Of a stretch of DNA of 64,000 nt, positions 54,601 through 64,000 are shown one piece after another. Positions within the stretch are counted from its first letter, which is position 1, and each line of letters opens with the position of its first letter. The notes under the pieces are model-generated. The model was not told the origin of the DNA. It was given only the letters and a program-made list of their open reading frames with translations, and made no database searches. The DNA comes from Harmothoe impar (Eukaryota; Annelida; Polychaeta; Phyllodocida; Polynoidae): positions 52,745,800-52,809,799 of the forward strand of contig OX381714.1 of assembly GCA_947462335.1 (NCBI GenBank). Reading direction: 5' to 3'. The position numbers and the translations under genes are program-made.

Positions 54601-57573
54601 CCACCTTCTGCGTCGTACCAGCAATGTCGTATGTCAGTACGCCCTCTGTTCCGTAACATATTATTCCTGTTATACCTAAAGGAAAAAAATTAAAATAAAA
54701 CATGTCACCTTGGGGTAATAGAAAAAAATGTTGACCCCTATCGCGCGAGGGACTGAAAATAATTTTGCTACATTTAAGCAAAATTCCACTGACCCTACCC
54801 TGTTGTTAAATGAATTACCACTCCCTTAGTCTAAAAGCTTGATCTAAAGAAACAACGTACGGATGGGCCCTATTTCTTATCCATGCTAAACAAATGAATA
54901 TTAACTGATTTAAAATATTATCTCTTCTGATCATAATTATGAGATATCTATTACAGGTACTTACAGGTGTTACTCTCAAACAGGAGCAGGATGGTGCGCC
55001 CGGTGGGCAGCTCGTATGCTGGCATTGTGTTCTGGACGCCCCGGTGCAGCGAGAACTGCGGGTTTCTCAGCACCTGCGGGTATATGAGGTATTTATTGGT
55101 CCTTGGGGTTATTGAGGATGACCTTGTTTGTTATTGAGTTTGACCTACTTTCACTGAGGTTGACCTAGTTTGTCATTGAGGTTGTCTAGTTGGTCATTTA
55201 GATTAATCTACTTTTGTCATTGATGTTGACTTACCTTTGCATTGAGGATGCCTCCTTTGCCATGAAGTTTGACCTAGTTTGTTATAGATTCTGCATACTT
55301 TGTCATTGAGGCTGATCTATTGAGGATTGTGATTTACTTACTTTGCCATTGATTTTGACTCACCCGGTCATTATTTTTCTCCAGCATGTGGATATTGCCA
55401 AAGTTTAATGAACTTTTGTTATGTGTGGGGAAAAAACAGAGTACCTATAGACATAACGGGACCTGTGGAAAGCCAAGGAACCGCAATTCCAATTTACCTT
55501 GGGTCAGACGGAATGTAGTGCTGCAATTCCTCACACACCCTGTCACTCACCAATCAACTTGCCATTTAGGTTGACTTACCTTGCATTGACCTACTTTGTC
55601 ATTGAGGTTGACCTACTTTTGTCATGGAAGTTAACTTTGTCATTGATGTTGACCTACTTTTTTGTCAATGAGGTTGACCTACTTTTGTCATTGAAGTTTA
55701 CTAACTTTGACCTACTTTGGCATTGAGGTAAATCTTGTCATGAGGTCGACCTACTTTGGCATTGATGTTTACTTAATTACCTTGTCATTAAGGTTCGCAA
55801 GTCCAATTCGGCAGTTGCGGCGGGTGAGCAGGCCGCTACCGGACAAGTCATCGAGTGAGTTGTTGATCTTCTTCACGGTGATTCTATTTGTGATGTCGCC
55901 TGGTTTGCATCCAAATATCAAATCGCATCCAAACTGTTGAGATAGGCAATTTCAGTTTTTAGCATGGTGATAAGCATTTTGTCATTCAGATGTCTTAATA
56001 TAAAATCTGTGAGAGTTCTATACAAGAAAAGGTAGTAAAAATAAACACAAAAATGTGCTGATTGCGCGCTGTGTTTATATAGGGGAAAATTGAATTGTAA
56101 TTACAAAACCTAAGGTTTTTGATAAGTTATTGATAAATGCGTTTATTATCATTAGGTGTGAAACAGATCGATTTAGATACGGACAGATTTTTTAATAAAA
56201 CATTATCTTTTCTTTCTCTTTTTCCACTTTCTGTTCATTTTGAGATATGCAATAAAAGCCTTTTCACAAGACCGCACAGTGCACTAACTCGTCATGACCT
56301 TTGTCGTCTTGATTCATGAATGCAGCACTGGCCAGTTACTCACCAAGACTGCATCAATCCATACATCACCATGGCAACCAAGGGTGTGATACTTGGATGC
56401 AGTACTGGCCAGTTACTCATGATGCAATAAAGCTATATATTACCCCTCAAGGGTAGGGAAAAATACATAATAAAGCACATTGAATCATAAACTACCTGTT
56501 CAGGCTGTGGTCCATAGGCTGCTGCTTCCTCCAGCCCCCCAGAAGGCCTCCTGCCCTGGTACCCTGGAGGAGGGTCCACTGCCAGCCTGGGACCAGGTTT
56601 GGGGTAGGTGCTGGGGTCCGGGTGGGCGCGGGGGGAGCGGTGTACGGGCGGGTGTACGGCAAAGCTGGGGCTTCCTTCATACAGCCAGGGCCGACCTCCT
56701 CCGGGGAGGCCATGGATGCTCAGGCTGAGAAAGAGAAAACTATTCAAAACATTACAGAAATGAACGACAACGTATGCTCATTATTTCTATTTTGTAATTA
56801 AAAATAAAAATGTAGACAAAACCCCTTTTACTTCATTTCAGTTACTATGTATTAAATGCTCTTGATTACGTGACGTTTTATCCCTGGTAAGATGTAGGAA
56901 TTCAGTATTTTCTAGTTGTTATCTATTGTAAGGGCACCATTCCTTGCATTACGCTAAAATTAGCAAGTTATAACTAATTATTATGACTTGGTTGTCACGA
57001 TGAGTTTGAGTTTAACAAGATTTTATTGACAAAAATTCCACAACAAATTGCGCCTCTCAAATAGGACCAACATAATGTATTGACAATCACTACAACCAAA
57101 ACATACTGGTTAGTGGATGCATTAATGTAGTTCTGGTAGGTCACTCACTCTAATACAACATGCTGTTCCTAAAGGGTCAACGATCGCGTTGCTAAATGAT
57201 GTATATAGACAAATGCCAACGCCCATTGATACTGTCACGGTTGTATTTTACGAGTGGGGGCTGGGGCCATATTCCACAAAGCTGCAAGCTGAGTGGGATA
57301 TGCCCCAGCCCCCACGAGTGAAATACATCAGAGATGGTATCAATGTACATATGTAGTTGGCATTTATGTTTATTTTTTATTTGAAGCCATTTAATGAAGA
57401 AAAAACTATCTTTTCCATTGAATACGGCCACATTGTATTCAATGGGGGGCATTGAATATGGCCCCTCAATGCTAAAGCATAGGAAGTCTTGTATTTCAAA
57501 CAAATAGAAAACAGACATTAATGACTTACCTGTAGAGTATGACCAGAAGACAGGACCAGGTAGTAGACCTCAT
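51609..57573 (-). CDS. Gene E: diverged actinoporin-like protein with Pro-rich N-terminal region and Thr-rich mucin-like tail
   Basis: Exons are 57573-57530, 56724-56496, 55933-55781, 55073-54965, 54675-54551, 52367-52264 and 52050-51609. Phases join throughout; the sum is 1206 nt, 401 residues plus stop. There is a signal peptide (MRSTTWSCLLVILY), then a long Pro/Gly-rich exon 2 with GGLEEAAAYGPQPEQ. Exon 3 joins the helix region to the first strand (CRIGLANLND), with a boundary unlike A-D. Fold segments follow: FSLHRGVQNTMPAYELPTGR, GTEGVLTYDIAGTTQKVALL and HPWDGDIQYSYK. A short exon 6 comes before the last strand MYADKKSKLILRMDSS. The NGWH-type segment is missing and the cysteine tail is replaced by about 120 residues of Thr/Pro/Ser (TTPT units) ending in PSEY. 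Thr-rich tails are usually O-glycosylated. Whether this paralog still makes pores is doubtful. Confidence 0.8.
51632..51813 (-). repeat. 12-bp coding minisatellite (about 15 copies) in gene E
   Basis: The plus-strand unit GGTTGTCGGGGT encodes Thr-Thr-Pro-Thr on the minus strand. Copies are nearly identical, which marks recent expansion. Confidence 0.95.
55125..55780. repeat. ~22-30 bp minisatellite in intron 3 of gene E
   Basis: At least 15 imperfect units of TTGTCATTGAGGTTGACCTA fall in two blocks (55125-55370 and 55560-55780). In transcript sense each unit reads ACCTCAATGACAAAGTAGGT, resembling the exon-3 end and its donor (ACCTTAATGACAAG|GTAAT). Confidence 0.85.
57205..57500. repeat. Palindromic element with GGGGGCTGGGG core
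   Basis: ATTTTACGAGTGGGGGCTGG ... CCAGCCCCCACGAGTGAAAT forms a fold-back centre with outer CATTGATAC / GTATCAATG. Relatives lie at about 57750-58010 (opposite order) and 58480-58760. Confidence 0.75.
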
Positions 57574-57749
57574 GGTGGTGCCTGGACGTGGGGCTATAGA
57601 GAACTAATCCCTCACCTTACACGGTGAGGTACCCACACCTTACACAGTCCCATCTGACTGCTACATCTGATAACGTTAGGGTACATGGTGGGGATATCAG
57701 CTTCACGTGGCCAGCTACCCTCCTATTTTTCTTTTTGAAATACAAGATC

Positions 57750-58010
57750 TCCTATGCTTTAGCACTGAAACACTCCATTGAATACAATATGGCTGTATTC
57801 AATGGGCTATGCAAACGTGTTTCTTTCATTAAATGGATTAAAAGAAATGCAAATGCCAACTACATTGATACCGCTCTGATGTATTTCACTTGTTGGGGCT
57901 GGGGTGCATCCCACTCAGCCTGTGGCTTTGTGGAATACTGCCCCAGCCCCCACTCGTGAAATACGACAGAGACAGTATCAATGGGCGTTGGCATTTGTCT
58001 ATTTATTCAA
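57750..58010. repeat. Second copy of the GGGGCTGGGG palindromic element
   Basis: The copy has TATTTCACTTGTTGGGGCTG and the complement CAGCCCCCACTCGTGAAATA, flanked by GAATACAATATGGCTGTATT and TGATACC. Confidence 0.7.
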
Positions 58011-58479
58011 TTTATACCATAGTTGGCTGGGAGATACTGCCTGTATGTAGAAGGCATACAAAGAAATCACAAAGCACTCACATGGCAATCACCGGGTATA
58101 AGTCAGATATGGAAACGTGTGAGTAACTGCATAAGTGTTATAAGCCTTGGACAATGGTAATCACCCTCAGCTGACACCTTAGGCAATGACCCTAGCCTTG
58201 ATTTCTAACACTTATACAGCGACTCACTTATACCATATATATTACGTATATCTACATCTTACTGTGCTGTACAGGTACAGGTAAGAATAATGAAGAGATA
58301 TTATCGCACTCCTCCCAAAACTAGTAAGGCCGCCATATTGTCTTAGCACAATATCTTTCACACTGCGTTACAATGCATCACAATGCGACCTTTTTGGAGT
58401 GAATCAACGCTGTAGGGTTGGTCGGCATGATGCACTGGCGAGTTCTTTGCTACAGTGCTGTGTTTTTGCATCAGGAGGA

Positions 58480-58760
58480 CATAGACAAATGCCAAACCCA
58501 TTGATACCATCCCTGCTGTATTTCAAGAGTTGGGGCTGGGGCACTATCCCACAAAGCCACAGGCTGAGTGGGATGCGCCCCAGCCCCACGAGTGAAATAC
58601 ATCAGAGCGGTATCAATGTAGTTGGCTTTGTGTTTATTTTTTTAATTTTAAGCCATTTAATGAAGGAAAAACAGTTTTACCTTAGGCCATTGAATATGAC
58701 CACATTGTATTAATGGGGAAGGGGGGGGGTGGCATTGCATACGTCCCTTCTAGTACACAG
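58480..58760. repeat. Third copy of the GGGGCTGGGG palindromic element
   Basis: The copy has GAGTTGGGGCTGGGGCACTA and GCGCCCCAGCCCCACGAGTG, with the same CATTGATACC/GGTATCAATG flanks. Confidence 0.7.
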
Positions 58761-59203
58761 TAAAGCTTGTATTTCGAAAAAAATTAAACATGAAAGCAGT
58801 ATAGTAGGTTCACGTCCATACCACACAGGGCAATACATTGGTAACGGTCTACGAATTGCCCTGTACCCCTAGATATTTTATGTCTTTTTCTGAAAATGAA
58901 ATGATGAAAACTGAATTACAAGAAACGTATATGCATAATCCGTATGACCTTTCCCTTAACCTTATCTACTACCTAAAGGAGTAACCACCACCCTGTGGGT
59001 TCCCACGTATATCAGCCTGTGACAGTAAACTAACATTGAACTTACATTATGTTAAATTGTAATAGTGGAGTTTGATATAATCTATGATGAACTCTGTCTG
59101 GGGTCATCTGAAGGTATATGGAAATGGATAGGAAGGTAGGACAGGGATCGAGAGGCCAGACAGGGGTGGATAGGCATCCAGACAGAAGAATGCGTAGGGG
59201 GTT

Positions 59204-60120
59204 TAGATGGAGGGGACATGGTCTTTGTAGATTTTAAGAAATGGCCATGTCCCTTGTCACCATCGTTTTAATAGTATCACTGTATTGTTATACCCATTGC
59301 TTTGGAGGATTAAAACCATTTTCTACAGAAAGTATTTACAAATGGCCGGAATGTTATAGGACATCTATGTTTCCAAAACATTTAATTATACCCACTTGGT
59401 AATACATCCCTTTGTTCCTGGTCGTAAGATGGGTTGGGACTACTTCCCATGGTGCCGGTGTTTTAGTGTGGCTCAAAAGGGGGAGTGAAATGGTGCCCAA
59501 GGATAATTGTAACTGACTGAACGACCGCCTTCAATTAGGCACTAGCGAGATACTGGTGCTGCCACCAGGTGTTGCTCTGGTACCAAGTGTATTCCCCTTG
59601 TCACCAGCAACCAGCTCAGCCATACCATGAATTTACATTCTTATATATCTTATATATCTTGCTTTGATAGGTACAAGTGAGTAACAACATTGAAATGATA
59701 TCAAAGAAATATGAATAGTCTATTTCTGTTAGCGAGGAACTATATATTATAAGTAAGAAAAGGTATTGGTTGTTAATGGTATGGTGACAAGATGTGGCCT
59801 GGGAGGGATTTGAGCTTAGGTCCTCTTCATCATGAATCCACCATGCTAACCACTACTCTATGAGGGACAGGTGACATAAGTAATGCCCAGGTACAACCCA
59901 CTCACAATACTCACACCCTGTTTGTACCCTAATTTCGGACCAGAGATTTGGAAACATAGATGTCCTATAACATTCCGGCCATTTGTAAATACTTTCTGTA
60001 GAAAATGGTTTTAATCCTCCAAAGCAATGGGTATAACAATACAGTGATACTATTAAAACGATGGTGACAAGGGACATGGCCATTTCTTAAAATCTACAAA
60101 GACCATGTCCCCTCCATCTA
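59204..60120. mobile_element. Fold-back transposon with perfect 174-bp inverted arms
   Basis: The arm 59204-59377 is an exact reverse complement of 59947-60120 by reading. The outer ends are TAGATGGAGGGGACATGG / CCATGTCCCCTCCATCTA; TA may be a target duplication (Tc1/mariner style). The interior (59378-59946) holds a tRNA-like segment on the minus strand at about 59795-59865 (TAGTGGTTAGCATGGTGG) and a 3-fold TTATATATC run. No transposase ORF fits. Confidence 0.85.
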
Positions 60121-61762
60121 ATGTTGCTGGAGGTTACACTGGTTTCACTGGTACTAATCAACATTGCGCTGTACATAGGACATCTTGCTAATGCGGAATA
60201 GGACCAAGCGGCACCATGGGCATTTCTTAAAATTGATATGGACTGCAACTACTCACCCTGCATAATGGTGGACACACTTTGGTTTTTATGTTCATTTTAG
60301 AGCAAGGAAGCAAATGAGTTAAATTTTTGCGAGTAATTCCTATTTCTGCATTACTTTCCTAGCTACCCCAGTATGCAAATTAGCAAATGCAATCACTCTA
60401 GATGATAAGCTCCCATCATGAGTACCTGTATGGGCTTTAAAGTGATCAAAAATGTCATTACAAACCACTTCTATCGCTGTTCCCATTTTCAGTTATCTAC
60501 TGAGAATTCTTGACATGCTAACGAACATACATGTTAATTAGGCACTCTTCCACTAATTAGATTTACCTAAACTCTTGATATGTTATTCTATACATATGTC
60601 TGAGTCATACAGTGCCTAATGAATTATGTTTATGTAGCAATTTGTGGTGGGTTGACCCTGTTTTCATTTTTATATTTACACGGATTGCTTCCAAGGGTTC
60701 TGTTGAAATCTCCCTTCAGTGAGGGATATGTCTGTGGAAGGTGGGCAGTGGGGGGATATTTTGCAAAAGTAAACACAACTACCATTGCCAGCCATACAAT
60801 ACACACTTGCATACTTGTACCCCTTATATAGGAAGCGCCCCCCCCCCCTCTATCCGGCCCGTCTTACAAGCACAGCTGCTACCAGTACATGTAGCATTAT
60901 TTAAACCACCCCCTCTATGTCTCCTCCCATTCATTCTCGGATTTAGCCCTTTAAGGGCCGTATCTTGCAGTATATGTCCTTGGTCATCATGATGCATTCA
61001 TGCAGCCATGGCGAGTAACCGACCATGGCCAGGGCTGCATTCATGCATCATGACGATCCTATGTGAATGTATCAACCCTGTATGGTCGGCATAATGCACT
61101 CGTCAGGCTGCAACCATACATCATAACGATAAAGAAACCTAAGGGTACAATGTATTGAAGCAATATTGGCCCTTAAAGAGCTAACTCATTATTGATGATG
61201 GGAGGGGGGGGGGTCAATTTCAGCATCTGTAGCACACTCGGCCAGAGCTAGACAGCTGGTCTATTATATATACACATGGGTTACATAACTGTGCTATTGC
61301 ATATGTACCATTACAGACCTGTAACTATACTCTACGTTCCACCATAGATGGTCTTAAAATGGAGATATTTAGCTCCATGCTAGTTTTTACGGCTTGTAAA
61401 TACATTTTGTACAACTCTTTTCTAAAATTAGTGTCACCTGGCCAATAAAGGGCTACATGTATTAATGGTATCAGATCCGCAATACCATAGAGGAAGTGCC
61501 TTTGTCATATGGCAAGCTTCAAATGTAATGTTACAGTAAAATGTTGGTGAAGAGGGAGCTGCCATGGTGCACAAGTGCCAGATAATTGAAGATGACATTA
61601 AGACCTATAGAACATCTAGACGGACAACGTGCAATATCATGTAAGGTTGTAGACAATGCACTCTAGTGCCATCTGGTGGCCGCCGGGGGAGGTGAGGTGT
61701 AAGCAGCACCGTTTAACATTTACCGTTGTAATAATAACATCAAAATATATTACTGAATACGT

Positions 61763-61763
<1 letters not shown>
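60121..61763. other. No gene seen
   Basis: The stretch is AT-rich sequence with the ATGCATCATGA fold-back repeat, C- and G-runs (60837-60848, 61203-61212) and no supported ORF. Confidence 0.5.
60985..61050. repeat. Fold-back repeat of the ATGCATCATGA family
   Basis: CATCATGATGCATTCATGCAGCCATGG ... CCAGGGCTGCATTCATGCATCATGA-type inverted units. Dispersed relatives occur at about 6677, 26187, 33393, 49137, 52428 and 56320. Confidence 0.7.
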
Positions 61764-61852
<89 letters not shown>

Positions 61853-61861
61853 TACACCCAT

Positions 61862-61901
<40 letters not shown>

Positions 61902-61990
61902 TATATACACATATATATATAATAGTAGTAATAGTAGCTAGCAGTAGAAGCAGTAGTAGTAGCACTAGTGGTAGTAGTAATAGTAATCAC
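61764..61990. repeat. (TA)n and (AGT)n microsatellites
   Basis: About 150 bp of TA repeats with one CACCCATGG interruption is followed by imperfect AGT/AGC triplets. Long open frames here are artefacts of the repeat. Confidence 0.95.
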
Positions 61991-63009
61991 TAATAGTAGT
62001 AACAATGGTGTACTGTGGTATGTCATGGCGTCAACTGCCACTTGATATTCTTGAAACGAGCTCATTAGTACCCCGCCCCTTATAGTCTATACTAATCACC
62101 CCCTCCCCCCCACCCATCACAGCGCCTGGAAGTGCTCTCGCATTTGTGGACACACCTGTACATCACCAGCTCGTACCTGAACCATTGTCAGTTACCTGCT
62201 GGTGCTCCACCTTAATGTACAAAATGTTTTCTAAAACCTTCTTTAGGGTGGGACAAAAATTAAAAGCATCAAACTTAATGTGACTTATTTTTTCATACAT
62301 GTATTGACCAAAACGCTTGTAGAAAACATATTCTACCGAATTAGTTAATGAATTATACACATCCTGCATCCTCCAGACTTCGGTGCCGCATCACAATCTC
62401 GTCATTAAAACTGGCGATGTTTCCATTTCAAAGAGAATCCATGTTCCAGCTTACGTTAAAAACAGACACCCCCGGGGATTTAAACCAAAATCTTGGCAAT
62501 TTGGTTCCTATGTTAATTTTAATGACTGGTAGCGTAGCCGTGTCACTTTTATCCCTGGAGTATGTGGACATCTATATGGGGAACAGAGGGCGGGGGTGGG
62601 GGAGGGGATTACGTATGTATAAAGCATTCATCTGGAAACAATAGAATCCCCATGAAACCCTTCTTCTTTTAAATCTACCCGCATACCCCCCTCTTTCAGA
62701 TGCGCACAAAGCTGGACAAATCCTTAAATTAGTGGCCCCGAACCCCCAACAGCCACCCTCAATCTCGTACTTACGCAACCTGGTACTTTGGAAAACTGTG
62801 AATTACAAAATCGAATTATAAATAAGTTACAGCCCCGCTCTCCACGAATACCAGTCACAATAATGGATGGAAGAATAATATATATTGACTCTTACTTATA
62901 TTATTCATAAATGTGAAGTTCGTAACTAAATGAAATAATTGGGGAAAAAACATGTTATGAGCCTTCATTTAGTGATGAGGTCCAGTTGGTATCCTTTTTT
63001 TTACACTCA
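61991..63009. other. No gene seen
   Basis: No exon, RNA gene or repeat was recognised. C-runs occur at about 62100-62115 and a G-rich patch at 62585-62605. Confidence 0.4.
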
Positions 63010-63307
63010 ATAGCCCGGACTCCACTAAGGCGACACTGGTGTCTGCGCAACGTTGCGATCTTTTTTTATGTTTTGGTTTGCACATTTTACTTCATTTCGC
63101 TTCATTTCGCCCCATTTCGCTTCATTTCGCGGCAGTGTCGCCCCAAATATCACCCAAAACTGGGCCACAATGAGGGCGACACTGAGGCGAAATGAAGCGA
63201 AATGGGGCGAAATGAAGCGAAATAAAGTAAAATGTGCAAACCAAAACATAAAAAAAGATCGCAACGTTTCGCAGACTCAAGTGTCGCCCTAGTGGAGCTC
63301 AGGCTAT
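63010..63307. repeat. Fold-back MITE with internal CATTTCGCTT tandem units
   Basis: The ends TAGCCCGGACTCCACTA and TAGTGGAGCTCAGGCTA are inverted. The arms continue for over 100 bp with GCGATCTTTTTTTATGTTTT and GAAATGAAGCGAAATGGGGC units. The perfect-looking arms make long opposite-strand ORFs that are not genes. Confidence 0.85.
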
Positions 63308-63586
63308 AGTGACACGATCCGCGAAAAATGCCCTTAGTGCAGGATGCACTTACGTCCCTTTTCCTAGTACAGGTCACATACTAGTACATAGAGCTAACAC
63401 CGGAACAACACCACTGTGAAAAAGATAAAACAGCAACATACAATACATCCCGAAATAGATGCTCTATTCATCGGATGAACTCCTGAAAGAACAATCCTTA
63501 ATGCTGCTGGTGCATTGCCAGCTTCCTACGGTCAAGTGTATTACATGTATTACTTAACATAAGTATACCCCTCTCAGCAGAGACAT

Positions 63587-63840
63587 GCCGCCCACAGCCT
63601 GGACAGCGCTGTGGACGCTGCTGGGTGCGCGCGCGTCGGCAGTTACGTCTATGACGTAACAACCACACCTGCGTCCCCTCAGACTACCTGGTACGTCACA
63701 GCTGCGTCCCACCCCCCGCAGCGCGTCATGCTACATAAGGGGGCTGCGCGCGCAGGTAGCGTCAGTTGGCGTCCTGATGCCGTGATGGATACACCCGCGG
63801 CAGGAGCTGCAATACTACATGGACACCACGGGGTGAGATA
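63587..63840. other. GC-rich, CpG-rich segment with CRE-like motifs
   Basis: The segment is markedly more GC/CpG-rich than its surroundings and includes GCGCGCGCG, TGACGTAA at about 63651 and TACGTCA at 63690. A potential splice donor (GGG|GTGAGA) lies at 63828-63835. It could be the promoter and first exon of a gene running rightwards out of the window, but no protein is recognisable. Confidence 0.3.
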
Positions 63841-64000
63841 GACTCTTTTTATAATTCTACTTGTTATCATTCACTCATGGCATCAGACCGCTATGGAGTC
63901 TTACAAGGTCTGTTTAGGTGAATGAGTGGCCGCCATATACTGGTCAAAATGGCGGTGGATTTTGTCCAGGTTGGCTTGGTATGTGTATTGTGCTGCTGTG

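Noticed and set aside
56480..56728. Plus-strand 82-residue ORF
   Set aside because: It is antisense to the Pro-rich exon 2 of gene E, whose splice sites and phase are consistent.
61637..61965. Tyr-Ile repeat ORFs
   Set aside because: They are translations of a TA microsatellite.
63025..63292. Near-identical ORFs on opposite strands
   Set aside because: They are produced by the inverted arms of a MITE.

Overview
The window is nuclear DNA of a marine invertebrate animal. Genes are split by introns with GT..AG borders, TATA-type promoters and AATAAA signals are present, and there are many fold-back transposons and one nearly intact LTR retrotransposon. The death-domain and pore-former repertoire suggests a lancelet (Branchiostoma), but that is an inference and nothing here proves the species.

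Layout. (1) 1-5463 looks like the right part of a large virus-like DNA transposon of the Polinton/Maverick-adintovirus kind, running off the left edge. It holds a frameshifted fragment resembling the N-terminal part of a Polinton-type family B DNA polymerase (minus strand), an alanine-rich protein with two PC4-like domains (minus) and a divergently transcribed tandem death-domain protein (plus). It ends in a 44-bp perfect palindrome and an array of CRE/ETS/E-box motifs. (2) 5464-57573 holds five tandem genes, all on the minus strand, for secreted actinoporin-like proteins (genes A to E from left to right, my labels). B, C and D are complete 8-exon genes with the same exon sizes and a last exon encoding a new-looking cysteine-rich tail. 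A lacks that exon because its sequence stops at the virus-like element. E is a diverged paralog with a proline-rich N-terminal region and a threonine-rich tail encoded by a 12-bp minisatellite. (3) 11373-23853, between A and B, is a 12.5-kb Ty3/gypsy LTR retrotransposon on the minus strand, with about 99% identical 521-bp LTRs, a tRNA-His-type primer site, gag, protease-RT-RNase H, integrase, and an extra zinc-finger ORF interrupted by a frameshift and a stop. (4) 57574-64000 has no gene I can support; it is filled with fold-back repeats, including one with perfect 174-bp arms, plus microsatellites.

How it fits together. A and B share nearly all intron and flanking sequence (A 5464 to about 10750, B 25008 to about 30293), so they come from a recent duplication. 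The LTR element lies between them, and the virus-like element apparently interrupts A. All four classic copies have a signal peptide, a variable pro-region, the pore-former beta-sandwich and a conserved upstream block with a GATA motif, so they are probably co-regulated secreted membrane-active proteins, for defence, digestion or venom. The function is inferred from the family only.
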